Below are positions 34,691 through 47,900 of a DNA stretch of 64,000 bases, in pieces; position 1 is the stretch's first letter, and every line of letters begins with the position of its first letter. The notes beneath the pieces were generated by a model. The model was not told the origin of the DNA, made no database searches, and saw nothing but the letters and a program-made list of their open reading frames with translations. The DNA comes from Cinclus cinclus (Eukaryota; Chordata; Aves; Passeriformes; Cinclidae). A program made the position numbers and the translations under genes. Location of the stretch: NCBI RefSeq assembly GCF_963662255.1, contig NC_085047.1, positions 22,139,258 through 22,203,257 on the forward strand. The letters are read 5' to 3'.

Positions 34691-35695
34691 CTAAACTCTG
34701 AGCCCACAGTGCAGCTCAGATTTTGTCGGGCTCGTTTGGCCCTCCGATGACATCCAGGTCTGGAGGAGGGGGCAGCTTTGTTCTTGGAGATATCCTCGTC
34801 CTGCTGGAATTTTTTGTAGGCAAAGGCCCAGGACGGACCACAGGCAACTTAGGCAAGTTGGGTGGGAAAGGTGGCACTTTTCCCCAGGAAGCCAAACTCT
34901 AGAGCCCACTTGGCGGAATTCATTGTGTAGGGCACATTTGTCCCTCCGAAGGCAGCCATGTCTGGAGGAGGGGACAGCTTTGGTCTGGGAGAAATCCTCG
35001 TCCTTCTGGAATTTTTCTAGGCAAAGGCCCAGGACGGGCCACAGGCAAGTTCGTCATATTGCCTGGGAAAGGTGTCACTTTTCCCCAGGAAGCCAAACTC
35101 AAGAGCCCACTTGGCAGATGTCATTTTGGTACTGCAAGTTTGGCCCTCCAATGGCAGCCAGGTTTGGAGGAGGGGGCAGCTTTGGTCTGGGAGAAATCCT
35201 CGTCCTTGTGGAATTTTTCTAGGCAAAGGCCCAGGACGAGGCACAGGCAAGTAAGGCAAGTTGGCTGGGAATGGTGGCACTTTTCTCCATTAAGACAAAC
35301 TCTGATCCCACACTGCATATGACATTTTGTTGGGCACGTATGGGCCTCCAATGGCATCCAGGTCTGGAGGAGGTGTCAGCTTTGGTCTGGGAGAAATCCT
35401 CGTCCTTCTGGAATTTTTCTAGGCAAAGGCCCAGGGCGGGCCACAGGCAACTTAGGCAAGTTGGGTGGGAAAGGTGTCACTTTTCCCCAGGAAGCACAGC
35501 TCAAGAGCCCACTTGGCAGATATCATTTTGTCGGGCACGTTTGGCACTCTGATGACAGCCAGGATTAGAGTAGGGGACAGCATTGGCCTGGGAGAAATCC
35601 TTGTCCTTCTGGAATTTTTCTAGGCAAAGGCCCAGGACGGGCCACAGGCAAGTTCGGCAAGTTGGCTGGGAAAGGTGGCACTTTTCCCCATTCGG
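34691..35695. repeat. HOR unit Z, copy 5 (5-mer, 1,005 bp)
   Basis: Order B6-A3-A1-B4-A2. It matches 27,066-28,070 at an offset of 7,625. A private change is CCCAGGGCGGGCC near 35,435. Confidence 0.9.
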
Positions 35696-36697
35696 CTAAA
35701 CTCTGAGCCCACAGTGCAGCTCAGATTTTGTCGGGCACGTTTGGCCCTCCGATGACATCCAGGTCTGGAGGAGGGGGCAGCTTTGTTCTCGGAGATATCC
35801 TCGTCCTGCTGGAATTTTTTGTAGGCAAAGGCCCAGGACGGACCACAGGCAACTTAGGCAAGTTGGGTGGGAAAGGTGGCACTTTTCCCCAGGAAGCCAA
35901 ACTCTAGAGCCCACTTGGCGGAATTCATTGTGTAGGGCACATTGGTCCCTCCGAAGGCAGCCGTGTCTGGAGGAGGGGACAGCTTTGGTCTGGGAGAAAT
36001 CCTCGTCCATCTGGAATTTTTCTAGGCAAAGGCCCAGGACGGGTCACAGGTAAGCTAGGCAAGTTGGCTTGGAAAGGTGGCACTTTTTCCCTTAGGTTAA
36101 ACTCTGCGCCCACAATGCATATGACATTTTGTCGGGCACGTCTGGCCCTCCAATGTCATCCAGGTCTTTAGGAGGGGGCAGCTTTGTTCTGGGAGAAATC
36201 CTCGTCCTTGTGGAATTTTTCTAGGCAAAGGCCCAGGACGGGCCACAGGCAAGTAAGGCAAGTTGGCTGGGAATGGTGGCACTTTTCTCCATTAAGACAA
36301 ACTCTGATCCCACACTGCATATGACATTTTGTTGGGCACGTATGGGCCTCCAATGGCATCCAGGTCTGGAGGAGGTGTCAGCTTTGGTCTGGGAGAAATC
36401 CTCGTCCTTCTGGAATTTTTCTAGGCAAAGGCCCAGTACGGGCCACAGGCAACTTAGGCAAGTTGGCTGGGAAAGGTGTCACTTTTCCCCAGGAAGCACA
36501 GCTCAAGAGCCCACTTGGCAGATATCATTTTGTCGGGCACGTTTGGCACTCTGATGACAGCCAGGATTAGAGTAGGGGACAGCATTGGCCTGGGAGAAAT
36601 GCTTGTCCTTCTGGAATTTTTCTAGGCAAAGGCCCAGGACGGGTCACAGGCAAGTTCGGCAAGTTGGCTGGGAAAGGTGGCACTTTTCCCCATTCGG
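35696..36697. repeat. HOR unit Z', copy 4 (5-mer, 1,002 bp)
   Basis: Order B6-A3(A4 tail)-B1-B4-A2. Unlike copies 2 and 3, its B6 has the full-length TTTTTTGTAGG run. Its B1 starts TTAGGTTAAACTC, a change also present in the preceding X unit near 34,088. Confidence 0.88.
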
Positions 36698-38903
36698 CTA
36701 AACTCTGAGCCCACAGTGCAGCTCAGATTTTGTCGGGCTCGTTTGGCCCTCTGATGACATCCAGGTCTGGAGGAGGGGGCAGCTTTGTTCTTGGAGATAT
36801 CCTTGTCCTGCTGGAATTTTTTGTAGGCAAAGGCCCAGGACGGACCACAGGCAACTTAGGCAAGTTGGGTGGGAAAGGTGGCACTTTTCCCCAGGAAGCC
36901 AAACTCTAGAGCCCACTTGGCGGAATTCATTGTGTAGGGCACATTTGTCCCTCCGAAGGCAGCCATGTCTGGAGGAGGGGACAGCTTTGGTCTGGGAGAA
37001 ATCCTCATCCTTCTGGAATTTTTCTAGGCAAAGGCCCAGGACGGGCCACAGGCAAGTTCGTCATATTGCCTGGGAAAGGTGTCACTTTTCCCCAGGAAGC
37101 CAAACTCAAGAGCCCACTTGGCAGATGTCATTTGGTACTGCAAGTTTGGCGCTCCGATGGCATCCAGGTTTGGAGGAGGGGGCAGCTTTGGTCTGGGAGA
37201 TATCCTCATCCTTCTGGAATTTTTCTAAGCAAAGGCCCAGGACGAGGCACAGGCATGTTAAGCAAGTTGGCTGGGAATGGTGGCACTTTTCCCCAGGAAG
37301 CCAAACTATGAGCCCACTTGGCAGATGTCTTTTTGTAGGGCACGTTTGTCCCTCCGGTGGCTGCCAGATCTGGAGGAGGGGTCCGCATTGGTCTGGGAGA
37401 AATCCTCGTCCTGCTGGAATTTTTCTAGGCAAAGGCCCAGGACTTCCAAAAGGCCAGTTCGGCAAGTTGACTGGGAAAGGTGGCACTTTTCCCCATTAGG
37501 CTAAACTCTGAGCCCACAATGCATCTGACATTTTGTCGGGCACATTTGGCCCTCCGAAGGCAGTCATGTCTGGAGGAGGGGGCAGCTTTGGTCTGGAAGA
37601 AATCCTCGCCCTTCTGGAATTTTTCTAGGCAAAGGCCCAGGACGGGCCACAGGCAAGTTCGGCATGTTGCCTGGGAAAGGTGTCACTTTTCCCCAGGAAG
37701 CCAAACTCAAGAGCCCACTTGGCAGATGTCATTTTGTATGGCACGTTTGGCCCACCAATGGCAGCCAGGTTTGGAGGAGGGGGCAGCTTTGGTCTGGGAG
37801 AAATCCTCGTCCTTCTGGAATTTTTCTAGGCAAAGGCCCAGGACGGGCCACAGGCAAGTTCGGCATTTTGGCTGGTAATGGTAGCACTTTTCCCCAGGAA
37901 CACAAACTCAAGAGCCCACAATGCATATGACATTTCCTCGGGCACTTTTGGCGCTCCGATGGCATCCAGGTCTCGAGGACGGGGTAGCTTTGGTCTGGGA
38001 GAAATCCTCGTCCTGCTGGAATTTTTCTAGGCAAAGGCCCAGGACTTCCAAAAGGCCAGTTCGGCAAGTTGACTGGGAAAGGTGGCACTATTCCCCATTA
38101 GGCTAAACTCTGAGCCCACAATGCATCTGACATTTTGTCGGGCACATTTGGCCCTCCGAAGGCAGTCATGTCTGGAGGAGGGGGCAGCTTTGTTCTGGGA
38201 GAAATCCTCGTCCTTCTGGAATTTTTCTAGGCAAAGGCCCAGGAAGGGCCACAGGCAAGTTCGGCAAGTGGTCTGGGAAAGGTGTCACTTTTCCCCAGGA
38301 AGCCAAACTCAAGAGCCCACTTGGCAGATGTCATTTGGTACTGCAAGTTTGGCCCTCCAATGGCAGCCAGGTTTGGAGGAGGGGGCAGCTTTGGTCTGGG
38401 AGAAATCCTCGTCCTTGTGGAATTTTTCTAGGCAAAGGCCCAGGACGGGCCACAGGCAAGTAAGGCAAGTTGGCTGGGAATGGTGGCACTTTTCTCCATT
38501 AGGACAAACTCTGATCCCACACTGCATATGACATTTTGTTGGGTACGTATGGGCCTCCAATGGCATTCAGGTCTGGAGGAGGTGTCAGCTTTGGTCTGGG
38601 AGAAATCCTCGTCCTTCTGGAATTTTTCTAGGCAAAGGCCCAGGACTTCCACAGGCAACTTAGGCAAGTTGGCTGGGAAAGGTGTCACTTTTCCCCAGGA
38701 AGCACAGCTCAAGAGCCCACTTGGCAGATATCATTTTGTCGGGCACGTTTGGCACTCTGATGACAACCAGGATTAGAGTAGGGGACAGCATTGGCCTGGG
38801 AGAAATCCTTGTCCTTCTGGAATTTTTCTAGGCAAAGGCCCAGGACGGGTCACAGGCAAGTTCGGCAAGTTGGCTGGGAAAGGTGGCACTTTTCCCCATT
38901 CGG
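36698..38903. repeat. HOR unit Y, copy 4 (11-mer, 2,206 bp)
   Basis: Order B6-A3-A1-A5-B3-A7-B1c-B3-A1-B4-A2. It is followed by a Y-derived 12-mer instead of W, so the X-Z-Z'-Y-W rhythm breaks at 38,904. Confidence 0.9.
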
Positions 38904-41309
38904 CTAAACTCTGAGCCCACAGTGCAGCTCAGATTTTGTCGGGCACGTTTGGCCCTCCGATGACATCCAGGTCTGGAGGAGGGGGCAGCTTTGTTCTCGG
39001 AGATATCCTCGTCCTGCTGGAATTTTTTGTAGGCAAAGGCCCAGGACGGACCACAGGCAACTTAGGCAAGTTGGGTGGGAAAGGTGGCACTTTTCCCCAG
39101 GAAGCCAAACTCTAGAGCCCACTTGGCGGAATTCATTGTGTAGGGCACATTTGTCCCTCCGAAGGCAGCCGTGTCTGGAGGAGGGGACAGCTTTGGTCTG
39201 GGAGAAATCCTCGTCCTTCTGGAATTTTTCTAGGCAAAGGCCCAGGACGGGCCACAGGCAAGTTCGTCATATTGCCTGGGAAAGGTGTCACTTTTCCCCA
39301 GGAAGCCAAACTCAAGAGCCCACTTGGCAGATGTCATTTGGTACTGCAAGTTTGGCGCTCCGATGGCATCCAGGTTTGGAGGAGGGGGCAGCTTTGGTCT
39401 GGGAGATATCCTCATCCTTCTGGAATTTTTCTAAGCAAAGGCCCAGGACGAGGCACAGGCATGTTAAGCAAGTTGGCTGGGAATGGTGGCACTTTTCCCC
39501 AGGAAGCCAAACTATGAGCCCACTTGGCAGATGTCTTTTTGTAGGGCACGTTTGTCCCTCCGGTGGCTGCCAGATCTGGAGGAGGGGTCCGCATTGGTCT
39601 GGGAGAAATCCTCGTCCTGCTGGAATTTTTCTAGGCAAAGGCCCAGGACTTCCAAAAGGCAAGTTCGGCAAGTTGACTGGGAAAGGTGGCACTTTTCCCC
39701 ATTAGGCTAAACTCTGAGCCCACAATGCATCTGACATTTTGTCGGGCACATTTGGCCCTCCGAAGGCAGCCATGTCTGGAGGAGGGGGCAGCTTTGGTCT
39801 GGGAGAAATCCTCGCCCTTCTGGAATTTTTCTAGGCAAAGGCCCAGGACGGGCCACAGGCAAGTTCGGCATGTTGCCTGGGAAAGGTGTCACTTTTCCCC
39901 AGGAAGCCAAACTCAAGAGCCCACTTGGCAGATGTCATTTTGTATGGCACGTTTGGCCCTCCAATGGCAGCCAGGTTTGGAGGAGGGGGCAGCTTTGGTC
40001 TGGGAGAAATCCTCGTCCTTCTGGAATTTTTCTAGGCAAAGGCCCAGGACGGGCCACAGGCAAGTTCGGCATTTTGGCTGGTAATGGTAGCACTTTTCCC
40101 CAGGAACACAAACTCAAGAGCCCACAATGCATATGACATTTCCTCGGGCACTTTTGGCGCTCCGATGGCATCCAGGTCTCGAGGACGGGGTAGCTTTGGT
40201 CTGGGAGAAATCCTCGTCCTGCTGGAATTTTTCTAGGCAAAGGCCCAGGACTTCCAAAAGGCCAGATAGGCAAGTTGACTGGGAAAGGTGGCACTTTTCC
40301 CCATTAGGCTAAACTCTGAGCCCACAATGCATCTGACATTTTGTCGGGCACATTTGGCCCTCCGAAGGCAGTCATGTCTGGAGGAGGGGACAGCTTTGGT
40401 CTGGGAGAAATCCTCGCCCTTCTGGAATTTTTCTAGGCAAAGGCCCAGGAAGGGCCACAGGCAACTTAGGCAAGTGGTCTGGGAAAGGTGTCACTTTTCC
40501 CCAGGAAGCCAAACTCAAGAGCCCACTTGGCAGATGTCATTTGGTACTGCAAGTTTGGCCCTCCAATGGCAGCCAGGTTTGGAGGAGGGGGCAGCTTTGG
40601 TCTGGGAGAAATCCTCGTCCATCTGGAATTTTTGTAGGCAAAGGCCCAGGACGGGTCACAGGTAAGCTAGGCAAGTTGGCTTGGAAAGATGGCACTTTTT
40701 CCCTTAGGCTAAACTCTGCGCCCACAATGCATATGACATTTTGTCGGGCACGTCTGGCCCTCCAATGTCATCCAGGTCTTTAGGAGGGGGCAGCTTTGTT
40801 CTGGGAGAAATCCTCGTCCTTGTGGAATTTTTCTAGGCAAAGGCCCAGGACGGGCCACAGGCAAGTAAGGCAAGTTGGCTGGGAATGGTGGCACTTTTCT
40901 CCATTAAGGCAAACTCTGATCCCACACTGCATATGACATTTTGTTGGGCACGTATGGGCCTCCAATGGCATCCAGGTCTGGAGGAGGGGGTAGCTTTGGT
41001 CTGGGAGAAATCCTCGTCCTTCTGGAATTTTTCTAGGCAAAGGCCCAGGACGGGCCACAGGCAACTTAGGCAAGTTGGGTGGGAAAGGTGTCACTTTTCC
41101 CCAGGAAGCACAGCTCAAGAGCCCACTTGGCAGATATCATTTTGTCGGGCACGTTTGGCACTCTGATGACAGCCAGGATTAGAGTAGGGGACAGCATTGG
41201 CCTGGGAGAAATCCTTGTCCTTCTGGAATTTTTCTAGGCAAAGGCCCAGGATGGGTCACAGGCAAGTTCGGCAAGTTGGCTGGGAAAGGTGGCACTTTTC
41301 CCCATTCGG
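38904..41309. repeat. HOR unit Y12 (12-mer, 2,406 bp)
   Basis: Order B6-A3-A1-A5-B3-A7-B1c-B3-A1(A4 tail)-B1-B4-A2. It is Y with one extra B1. The second A1 acquires an A4-type tail (TGGAATTTTTGTAGG followed by CACAGGTAAGC, about 40,620-40,670), as in the A3 of Z'. This is a Y x Z' recombinant. Confidence 0.86.
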
Positions 41310-42914
41310 CTAAACTCTGAGCCCACAGTGCAGCTCAGATTTTGTCGGGCTCGTTTGGCCCTCCGATGACATCCAGGTCTGGAGGAGGGGGCAGCTTTGT
41401 TCTTGGACATATCCTTGTCCTGCTGGAATTTTTTGTAGGCAAAGGCCCAGGACGGACCACAGGCAACTTAGGCAAGTTGGGTGGGAAAGGTGGCACTTTT
41501 CCCCAGGAAGCCAAACTCTAGAGCCCACTTGGCGGAATTCATTGTGTAGGGCACATTTGTCCCTCCGAAGGCAGCCGTGTCTGGAGGAGGGGACAGCTTT
41601 GGTCTGGGAGAAATCCTCGTCCTTCTGGAATTTTTCTAGGCAAAGGCCCAGGACGGGCCACAGGCAAGTTCGTCATATTGCCTGGGAAAAGTGTCACTTT
41701 TCCCCAGGAAGCCAAACTCAAGAGCCCACTTGGCAGATGTCATTTGGTACTGCAAGTTTGGCGCTCCGATGGCATCCAGGTTTGGAGGAGGGGGCAGCTT
41801 TGGTCTGGGAGATATCCTCATCCTTCTGGAATTTTTCTAAGCAAAGGCCCAGGACGAGGCACAGGCATGTTAAGCAAGTTGGCTGGGAATGGTGGCACTT
41901 TTCCCCAGGAAGCCAAACTATGAGCCCACTTGGCAGATGTCTTTTTGTAGGGCACGTTTGTCCCTCCGGTGGCTGCCAGATCTGGAGGAGGGGTCCGCAT
42001 TGGTCTGGGAGAAATCCTCGTCCTGCTGGAATTTTTCTAGGCAAAGGCCCAGGACTTCCAAAAGGCCAGTTCGGCAAGTTGACTGGGAAAGGTGGCACTT
42101 TTCCCCATTAGGCTAAACTCTGAGCCCACAATGCATCTGACATTTTGTCGGGCACATTTGGCCCTCCGAAGGCAGTCATGTCTGGAGGAGGGGGCAGCTT
42201 TGTTCTGGGAGAAATCCTCGTCCTTCTGGAATTTTTCTAGGCAAAGACCCAGGACGGGCCACAGGCAAGTTCGGCAAGTGGTCTGGGAAAGGTGTCACTT
42301 TTCCCCAGGAAGCCAAACTCAAGAGCCCACTTGGCAGATGTCATTTGGTACTGCAAGTTTGGCCCTCCAATGGCAGCCAGGTTTGGAGGAGGGGGCAGCT
42401 TTGGTCTGGGAGAAATCCTCATCCTTGTGGAATTTTTCTAGGCAAAGGCCCAGGACGGGCCACAGGCAAGTAAGGCAAGTTGGCTGGGAATGGTGGCACT
42501 TTTCTCCATTAAGACAAACTCTGATCCCACACTGCATATGACATTTTGTTATGCACGTATGGGCCTCCAATGGCATCCAGGTCTGGAGGAGGTGTCAGCT
42601 TTGGTCTGGGAGAAATCCTCGTCCTTCTGGAATTTTTCTAGGCAAAGGCCCAGGACGGGCCACAGGCAACTTAGGCAAGTTTGCTGGGAAAGGTGTCACT
42701 TTTCCACAGGAAGCACAGCTCAAGAGCCCTCTTGGCAGATATCATTTTGTCGGGCACCTTTGGCACTCTGATGACAGCCAGGATTAGAGTAGGGGACAGC
42801 ATTGGCCTGGGAGAAATCCTTGTCCTTCTGGAATTTTTCTAGGCAAAGGCCCAGGACGGGTCACAGGCAAGTTCGGCAAGTTGGCTGGGAAAGGTGGCAC
42901 TTTTCCCCATTCGG
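41310..42914. repeat. HOR unit Y8 (8-mer, 1,605 bp)
   Basis: Order B6-A3-A1-A5-B3-A1-B4-A2. It equals Y minus the three monomers A7-B1c-B3, as expected from crossover between the two B3 monomers of Y. Private changes are numerous (GGACATATCC, GTTATGCACG, GAGCCCTCTTGG), so it is more diverged than the units to its left. Confidence 0.86.
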
Positions 42915-44521
42915 CTAAACTCTGAGCCCACAGTGCAGCTCAGAATTTGTCGGGCACGTTTGGCCCTCCGATGACATCCAGGTCTGGAGGAGGGGGCAGC
43001 TTTGTTCTCGGAGAAATCCTCGTCCTGCTGGAATTTTTTGTAGGCAAAGGCCCAGGACGGACCACAGGCAACTTAGGCAAGTTGGGTGGGAAAGGTGGCA
43101 CTTTTCCCCAGGAAGCCAAACTCTAGAGCCCACTTGGTGGAATTCATTGTGTAGGGCACATTTGTCCCTCCGAAGGCAGCCGTGTCTGGAGGAGGGGACA
43201 GCTTTGGTCTGGGAGAAATCCTCGTCCTTCTGGAATTTTTCTAGGCAAAGGCCCAGGACTGGCCACAGGCAAGTTCGTCATATTGCCTGGGAAAGGTGTC
43301 ACTTTTCCCCAGGAAGCCAAACTCAAGAGCCCACTTGGCAGATGTCATTTGGTACTGCAAGTTTGGCGCTCCGATGGCATCCAGGTTTGGAGGAGGCGGC
43401 AGCTTTGGTCTGGGAGATATCCTCATCCTTCTGGAATTTTTCTAAGCAAAGGCCCAGGACGAGGCACAGGCATGTTAAGCAAGTTGGCTGGGAATGGTGG
43501 CACTTTTCCCCAGGAAGCCAAACTATGAGCCCACTTGGCAGATGTCTTTTTGTAGGGCACGTTTGTCCCTCCGGTGGCTGCCAGATCTGGAGGAGGGGTC
43601 CGCATTGGTCTGGGAGAAATCCTCGTCCTGCTGGAATTTTTCTAGGCAAAGGCCCAGGACTTCCAAAAGGCCAGTTCGGCAAGTTGACTGGGAAAGGTGG
43701 CACTTTTCCCCATTAGGCTAAACTCTGAGCCCACAATGCATCTGACATTTTGTCGGGCACATTTGGCCCTCCGAAGGCAGCCATGTCTGGAGGAGGGGGC
43801 AGCTTTGGTCTGGGAGAAATCCTCGCCCTTCTGGAATTTTTCTAGGCAAAGGCCCAGGACGGGCCACAGGCAAGTTCGGCAAGTTGGCTGGGAAAGGTGT
43901 CATTTTTCCCGAGGAAGCCAAACTCAAGAGCCCACTTGGCAGATGTCATTTTGGTACTGCAAGTTTGGCCCTCCAATGGCAGCCAGGTTTGGAGGAGGGG
44001 GCAGCTTTGGTCTGGGAGAAATCCTCGTCCTTCTGGAATTTTTCTAGGCAAAGGCCCAGGACGGGCCGCAGGCAAGTTCGGCATTTTGGCTGGTAATGGT
44101 AGCACTTTTCCCCAGGAACACAAACTCAAGAGCCCACAATGCATATGACATTTCCTCGGGCACTTTTGGCGCTCCGATGGCATCCAGGTCTCGAGGATGG
44201 GGTAGCTTTGGTCTGGGAGAAATCCTCGCCCTTCTGGAATTTTTCTAGGCAAAGGCCCAGGATGGGCCACAGGCAAGTTCGGCAAGTTAGCTGGGAAAGG
44301 TGGCACTTTTCCCCATTAGGTTAAACTCTGAGCCCACAATGCATCTGATATTTTGTCGGGCACGTTTGGCCCTCCGATGGCATCCAGGTCTGGAGGAGGG
44401 GGAAGCTTTGTTCTGGGAGAAATCCTCGTCCTGCTGGAATTTTTAGTAGGCAAAGGCCCAGGACGGACCGCAGGCAACTTAGGCAATTTGGGTTGGAAAG
44501 GTGGCACTTTTCCCCAGGAAG

Positions 44522-44721
44522 CCAAACTCTAGAGCCCACCTGGCAAAAGTCATTTTGTAGGGCACGTTTGGCCCTCCGAAGGCAGCCATGTCTGGATGAG
44601 GGGGCAGCTTCGGTCGGGGAGAAATCCTCGTCCTGCTGGAATTTTTCTAGGCAATGGGCCAGGACGGACCACAGGGAGTTAGTCAAGTTGGCTGGGAATG
44701 GTGGCACATTTCCCCCGGAAG
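44522..44721. repeat. Monomer type A10 (right domain only)
   Basis: Diagnostic bases are CTCTAGAGCCCACCTGG, CAAAAGTCATTTTG, GGATGAGGGGGCAGC and TTCGGTCGGGGAG. The tail is unusual: GGCAATGGGCCAGGACGG and CCACAGGGAGTTAGTC. Recurs near 48,339 (different tail) and 54,962. Confidence 0.82.
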
Positions 44722-44922
44722 CCAAACTCTAGACCCCACCTAGCAGAAGTCATTTTGTAGGGCACGTTTGGGCCTCCAATGTCATCCAGGTCTGGAGGAG
44801 GGGGCAGCATTGGTCTGGGAGAAATTCTCATCATTCTGGAATTTTTCTAGGCAAAGGCCCAGGACTTCCAAAAGGCAAGTTAGGCAAGTTGGCTGGGAAT
44901 GGTGGCACTTTTCCCCATTTGG
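44722..44922. repeat. Monomer type A10b (right domain only)
   Basis: Diagnostic bases are CTCTAGACCCCACCTAGCAG and AAATTCTCATCATTCTGG. The second copy is near 55,162, 10,439-10,440 bp downstream. Confidence 0.82.
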
Positions 44923-47900
44923 CTAAACTCTGAGCCCACAATGCATCTGACATTTTGTTGGGCACGTTTGGCCCTCTGATGTCATCCAGGTCTGGAGGAG
45001 GGGGCAGCTTTGTTCTGGGAGAAATCCTCGTCCTTCTGGAATTTTTCTAAGCAAAGGCCCAGGACGAGCCCCAGACAAGATAGGCAAGTTGTCTGGGAAA
45101 GGAATCACTTTTCCCCAGGAAGCCAAACGAAGAGCCCACAATGCATACGTCATTTTGTAGGGCACGTTCGGCCCTCCGATGGCAGCCAGGTTTGGAGGAG
45201 GTGTCAGCACTGGTCTGGGAGAAATCCTCGTCCTTCTGGAAATTTTCCAGGCCTAGGCCCAGGAAGGGCCACAGGCAAGTTAGGCAAGTTGACTGGGAAA
45301 GGAGTCATTTTTCCCGAGGAAGCCAAACTCAGGAGCCCACTTGGCAGACGTCTTTTTGTAGTGCACGTTTGGCCCTCCGATGGCAGCCAGGTTTGGAGGA
45401 GGGGGCAGCATTGGTGTGGGAGAAATCCTCGTCCTTCTGGAATTTTTCTAGGCAAAGGCCCAAGACGGGCCACAGGCAAGTTCGGCAATTTGGCTGGAAA
45501 TGGTAGCACTTTTCCCCTGGAACACAAACTCAAGAGCCCACAATGCATATGACATTTTGTCGGGCACGTTTGCCGCGCCGATGGCATCCAGGTCTGGAGG
45601 AGGGGGCAGCTTTGGTCTGGGAGAAATCCTCGTCCTTCTGGAATTTTTCTAGGCAAAGGCCCAGGACGGGCCCCAGGCAAGTTCGTCATATTGCCTGGGA
45701 AAGGTGTCACTTTTCCCCAGGAAGCCAAACTCAAGAGCCCACTTGGCAGATGTCATTTGGTACTGCAAGTTTGGCGCTCCGATGGCATCCAGGTTTGGAG
45801 GAGGGGGCAGCTTTGGTCTGGGAGATATCCTCATCCTTCTGGAATTTTTCTAAGCAAAGGCCCAGGACGAGGCACAGGCATGTTAAGCAAGTTGGCTGGG
45901 AATGTTGGCACTTTTCCCCAGGAAGCTAAACTATGAGCCCACTTGGCAGATGTCTTTTTGTAGGGCACGTTTGTCCCTCCAGTGGCTGCCAGATCTGGAG
46001 GAGGGGTCCGCATTGGTCTGGGAGAAATCCTCGTCCTGCTGGAATTTTTCTAGGCAAAGGCCCAGGACTTCCAAAAGGCAAGTTCGGCAAGTTGACTGGG
46101 AAAGGTGGCACTTTTCCCCATTAGGCTAAACTCTGAGCCCACAATGCATCTGACATTTTGTCGGGCACATTTGGCCCTCCGAAGGCAGTCATGTCTGGAG
46201 GAGGGGGCATCTTTGTTCTGGGAGAAATCCTCGTCCTTCTGGAATTTTTCTAGGCAAAGGCCCAGGAAGGGCCACAGGCAAGTTCGGCAAGTTGTCTGAG
46301 AAAGGTGTCATTTTTCCCGAGGAAGCCAAACTCAAGAGCCCACTTGGCAGATGTCATTTTGGTACTGCAAGTTTGGCCCTCCAATGGCAGCCAGGTTTGG
46401 AGGAGGGGGCAGCTTTGGTCTGGGAGAAATCCTCGTCCTTGTGGAATTTTTCTAGGCAAAGGCCCAGGACGGGCCACAGGCAAGTAAGGCAAGTTGGCTG
46501 GGAATGGTGGCACTTTTCTCCATTAAGACAAACTCTGATCCCACACTGCATATGACATTTTGTTATGCACGTATGGGCCTCCAATGGCATCCAGGTCTGG
46601 AGGAGGTGTCAGCTTTGGTCTGGGAGAAATCCTTGTCCTTCTGGAATTTTTCTAGGCAAAGGCCCAGGACGGGTCACAGGCAAGTTCGGCAAGTTGGCTG
46701 GGAAAGGTGGCACTTTTCCCCATTCGGCTAAACTCTGAGCCCACAGTGCAGCTCAGATTTTGTCGGGCACGTTTGGCCCTCCGATGACATCCAGGTCTGG
46801 AGGAGGGGGCAGCTTTGTTCTCGGAAATATCCTCGTCCTGCTGGAATTTTTTGTAGGCAAAGGCCCAGGACGGACCACAGGCAACTTAGGCAAGTTGGGT
46901 GGGAAAGGTGGCACTTTTCCCCAGGAAGCCAAACTCTAGAGCCCACTTGGTGGAATTCATTGTGTAGGGCACATTTGTCCCTCCGAAGGCAGCCGTGTCT
47001 GGAGGAGGGGACAGCTTTGGTCTGGGAGAAATCCTCGTCCTTCTGGAATTTTTCTAGGCAAAGGCCCAGGACGGGCCACAGGCAAGTTCGTCATATTGCC
47101 TGGGAAAGGTGTCACTTTTCCCCAGGAAGCCAAACTCAAGAGCCCACTTGGCAGATGTCATTTGGTACTGCAAGTTTGGCGCTCCGATGGCATCCAGGTT
47201 TGGAGGAGGCGGCAGCTTTGGTCTGGGAGATATCCTCATCCTTCTGGAATTTTTCTAAGCAAAGGCCCAGGACGAGGCACAGGCATGTTAAGCAAGTTGG
47301 CTGGGAATGGTGGCACTTTTCCCCAGGAAGCCAAACTATGAGCCCACTTGGCAGATGTCTTTTTGTAGGGCACGTTTGTCCCTCCGGTGGCTGCCAGATC
47401 TGGAGGAGGGGTCCGCATTGGTCTGGGAGAAATCCTCGTCCTGCTGGAATTTTTCTAGGCAAAGGCCCAGGACTTCCAAAAGGCAAGTTCGGCAAGTTGA
47501 CTGGGAAAGGTGGCACTTTTCCCCATTAGGCTAAACTCTGAGCCCACAATGCATCTGACATTTTGTCGAGCACATTTGGCCCTCCGAAGGCAGCCATGTC
47601 TGGAGGAGGGGGCAGCTTTGGTCTGGGAGAAATCCTCGCCCTTCTGGAATTTTTCTAGGCAAAGGCCCAGGACGGGCCACAGGCAAGTTCGGCAAGTTGG
47701 CTGGGAAAGGTGGCACTTTTCCCCAGGAAGCCAAACTCAAGAGCCCACTTGGCAGATGTCATTTTGTATGGCACGTTCGGCCCTCCAATGGCAGCCAGGT
47801 TTGGAGGAGGGGGCAGCTTTGGTCTGGGAGAAATCCTCGTCCTTCTGGAATTTTTCTAGGCAAAGGCCCAGGACGGGCCACAGGCAAGTTCGGCATTTTG

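Larger units (their letters stand above)
32483..38903. repeat. Super-repeat X-Z-Z'-Y, truncated copy
   Basis: It repeats the first four units of the preceding super-repeat. W is replaced by the Y12 and Y8 units, after which the right domain begins. Confidence 0.84.
42915..46727. repeat. 19-monomer unit, start of the right domain (3,813 bp)
   Basis: Order B6-A3-A1-A5-B3-A1-B1c-B3b-A10-A10b-B3c-B2b-A6-B1d-A1-A5-B3-A1-B4(A2 tail). It introduces A10, A10b, B3b and B3c, which are absent further left. Its first nine monomers broadly recur at 46,728 (offset 3,813), and the A10 to B1d run recurs at 54,960-56,100 (offset 10,439). Confidence 0.82.
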
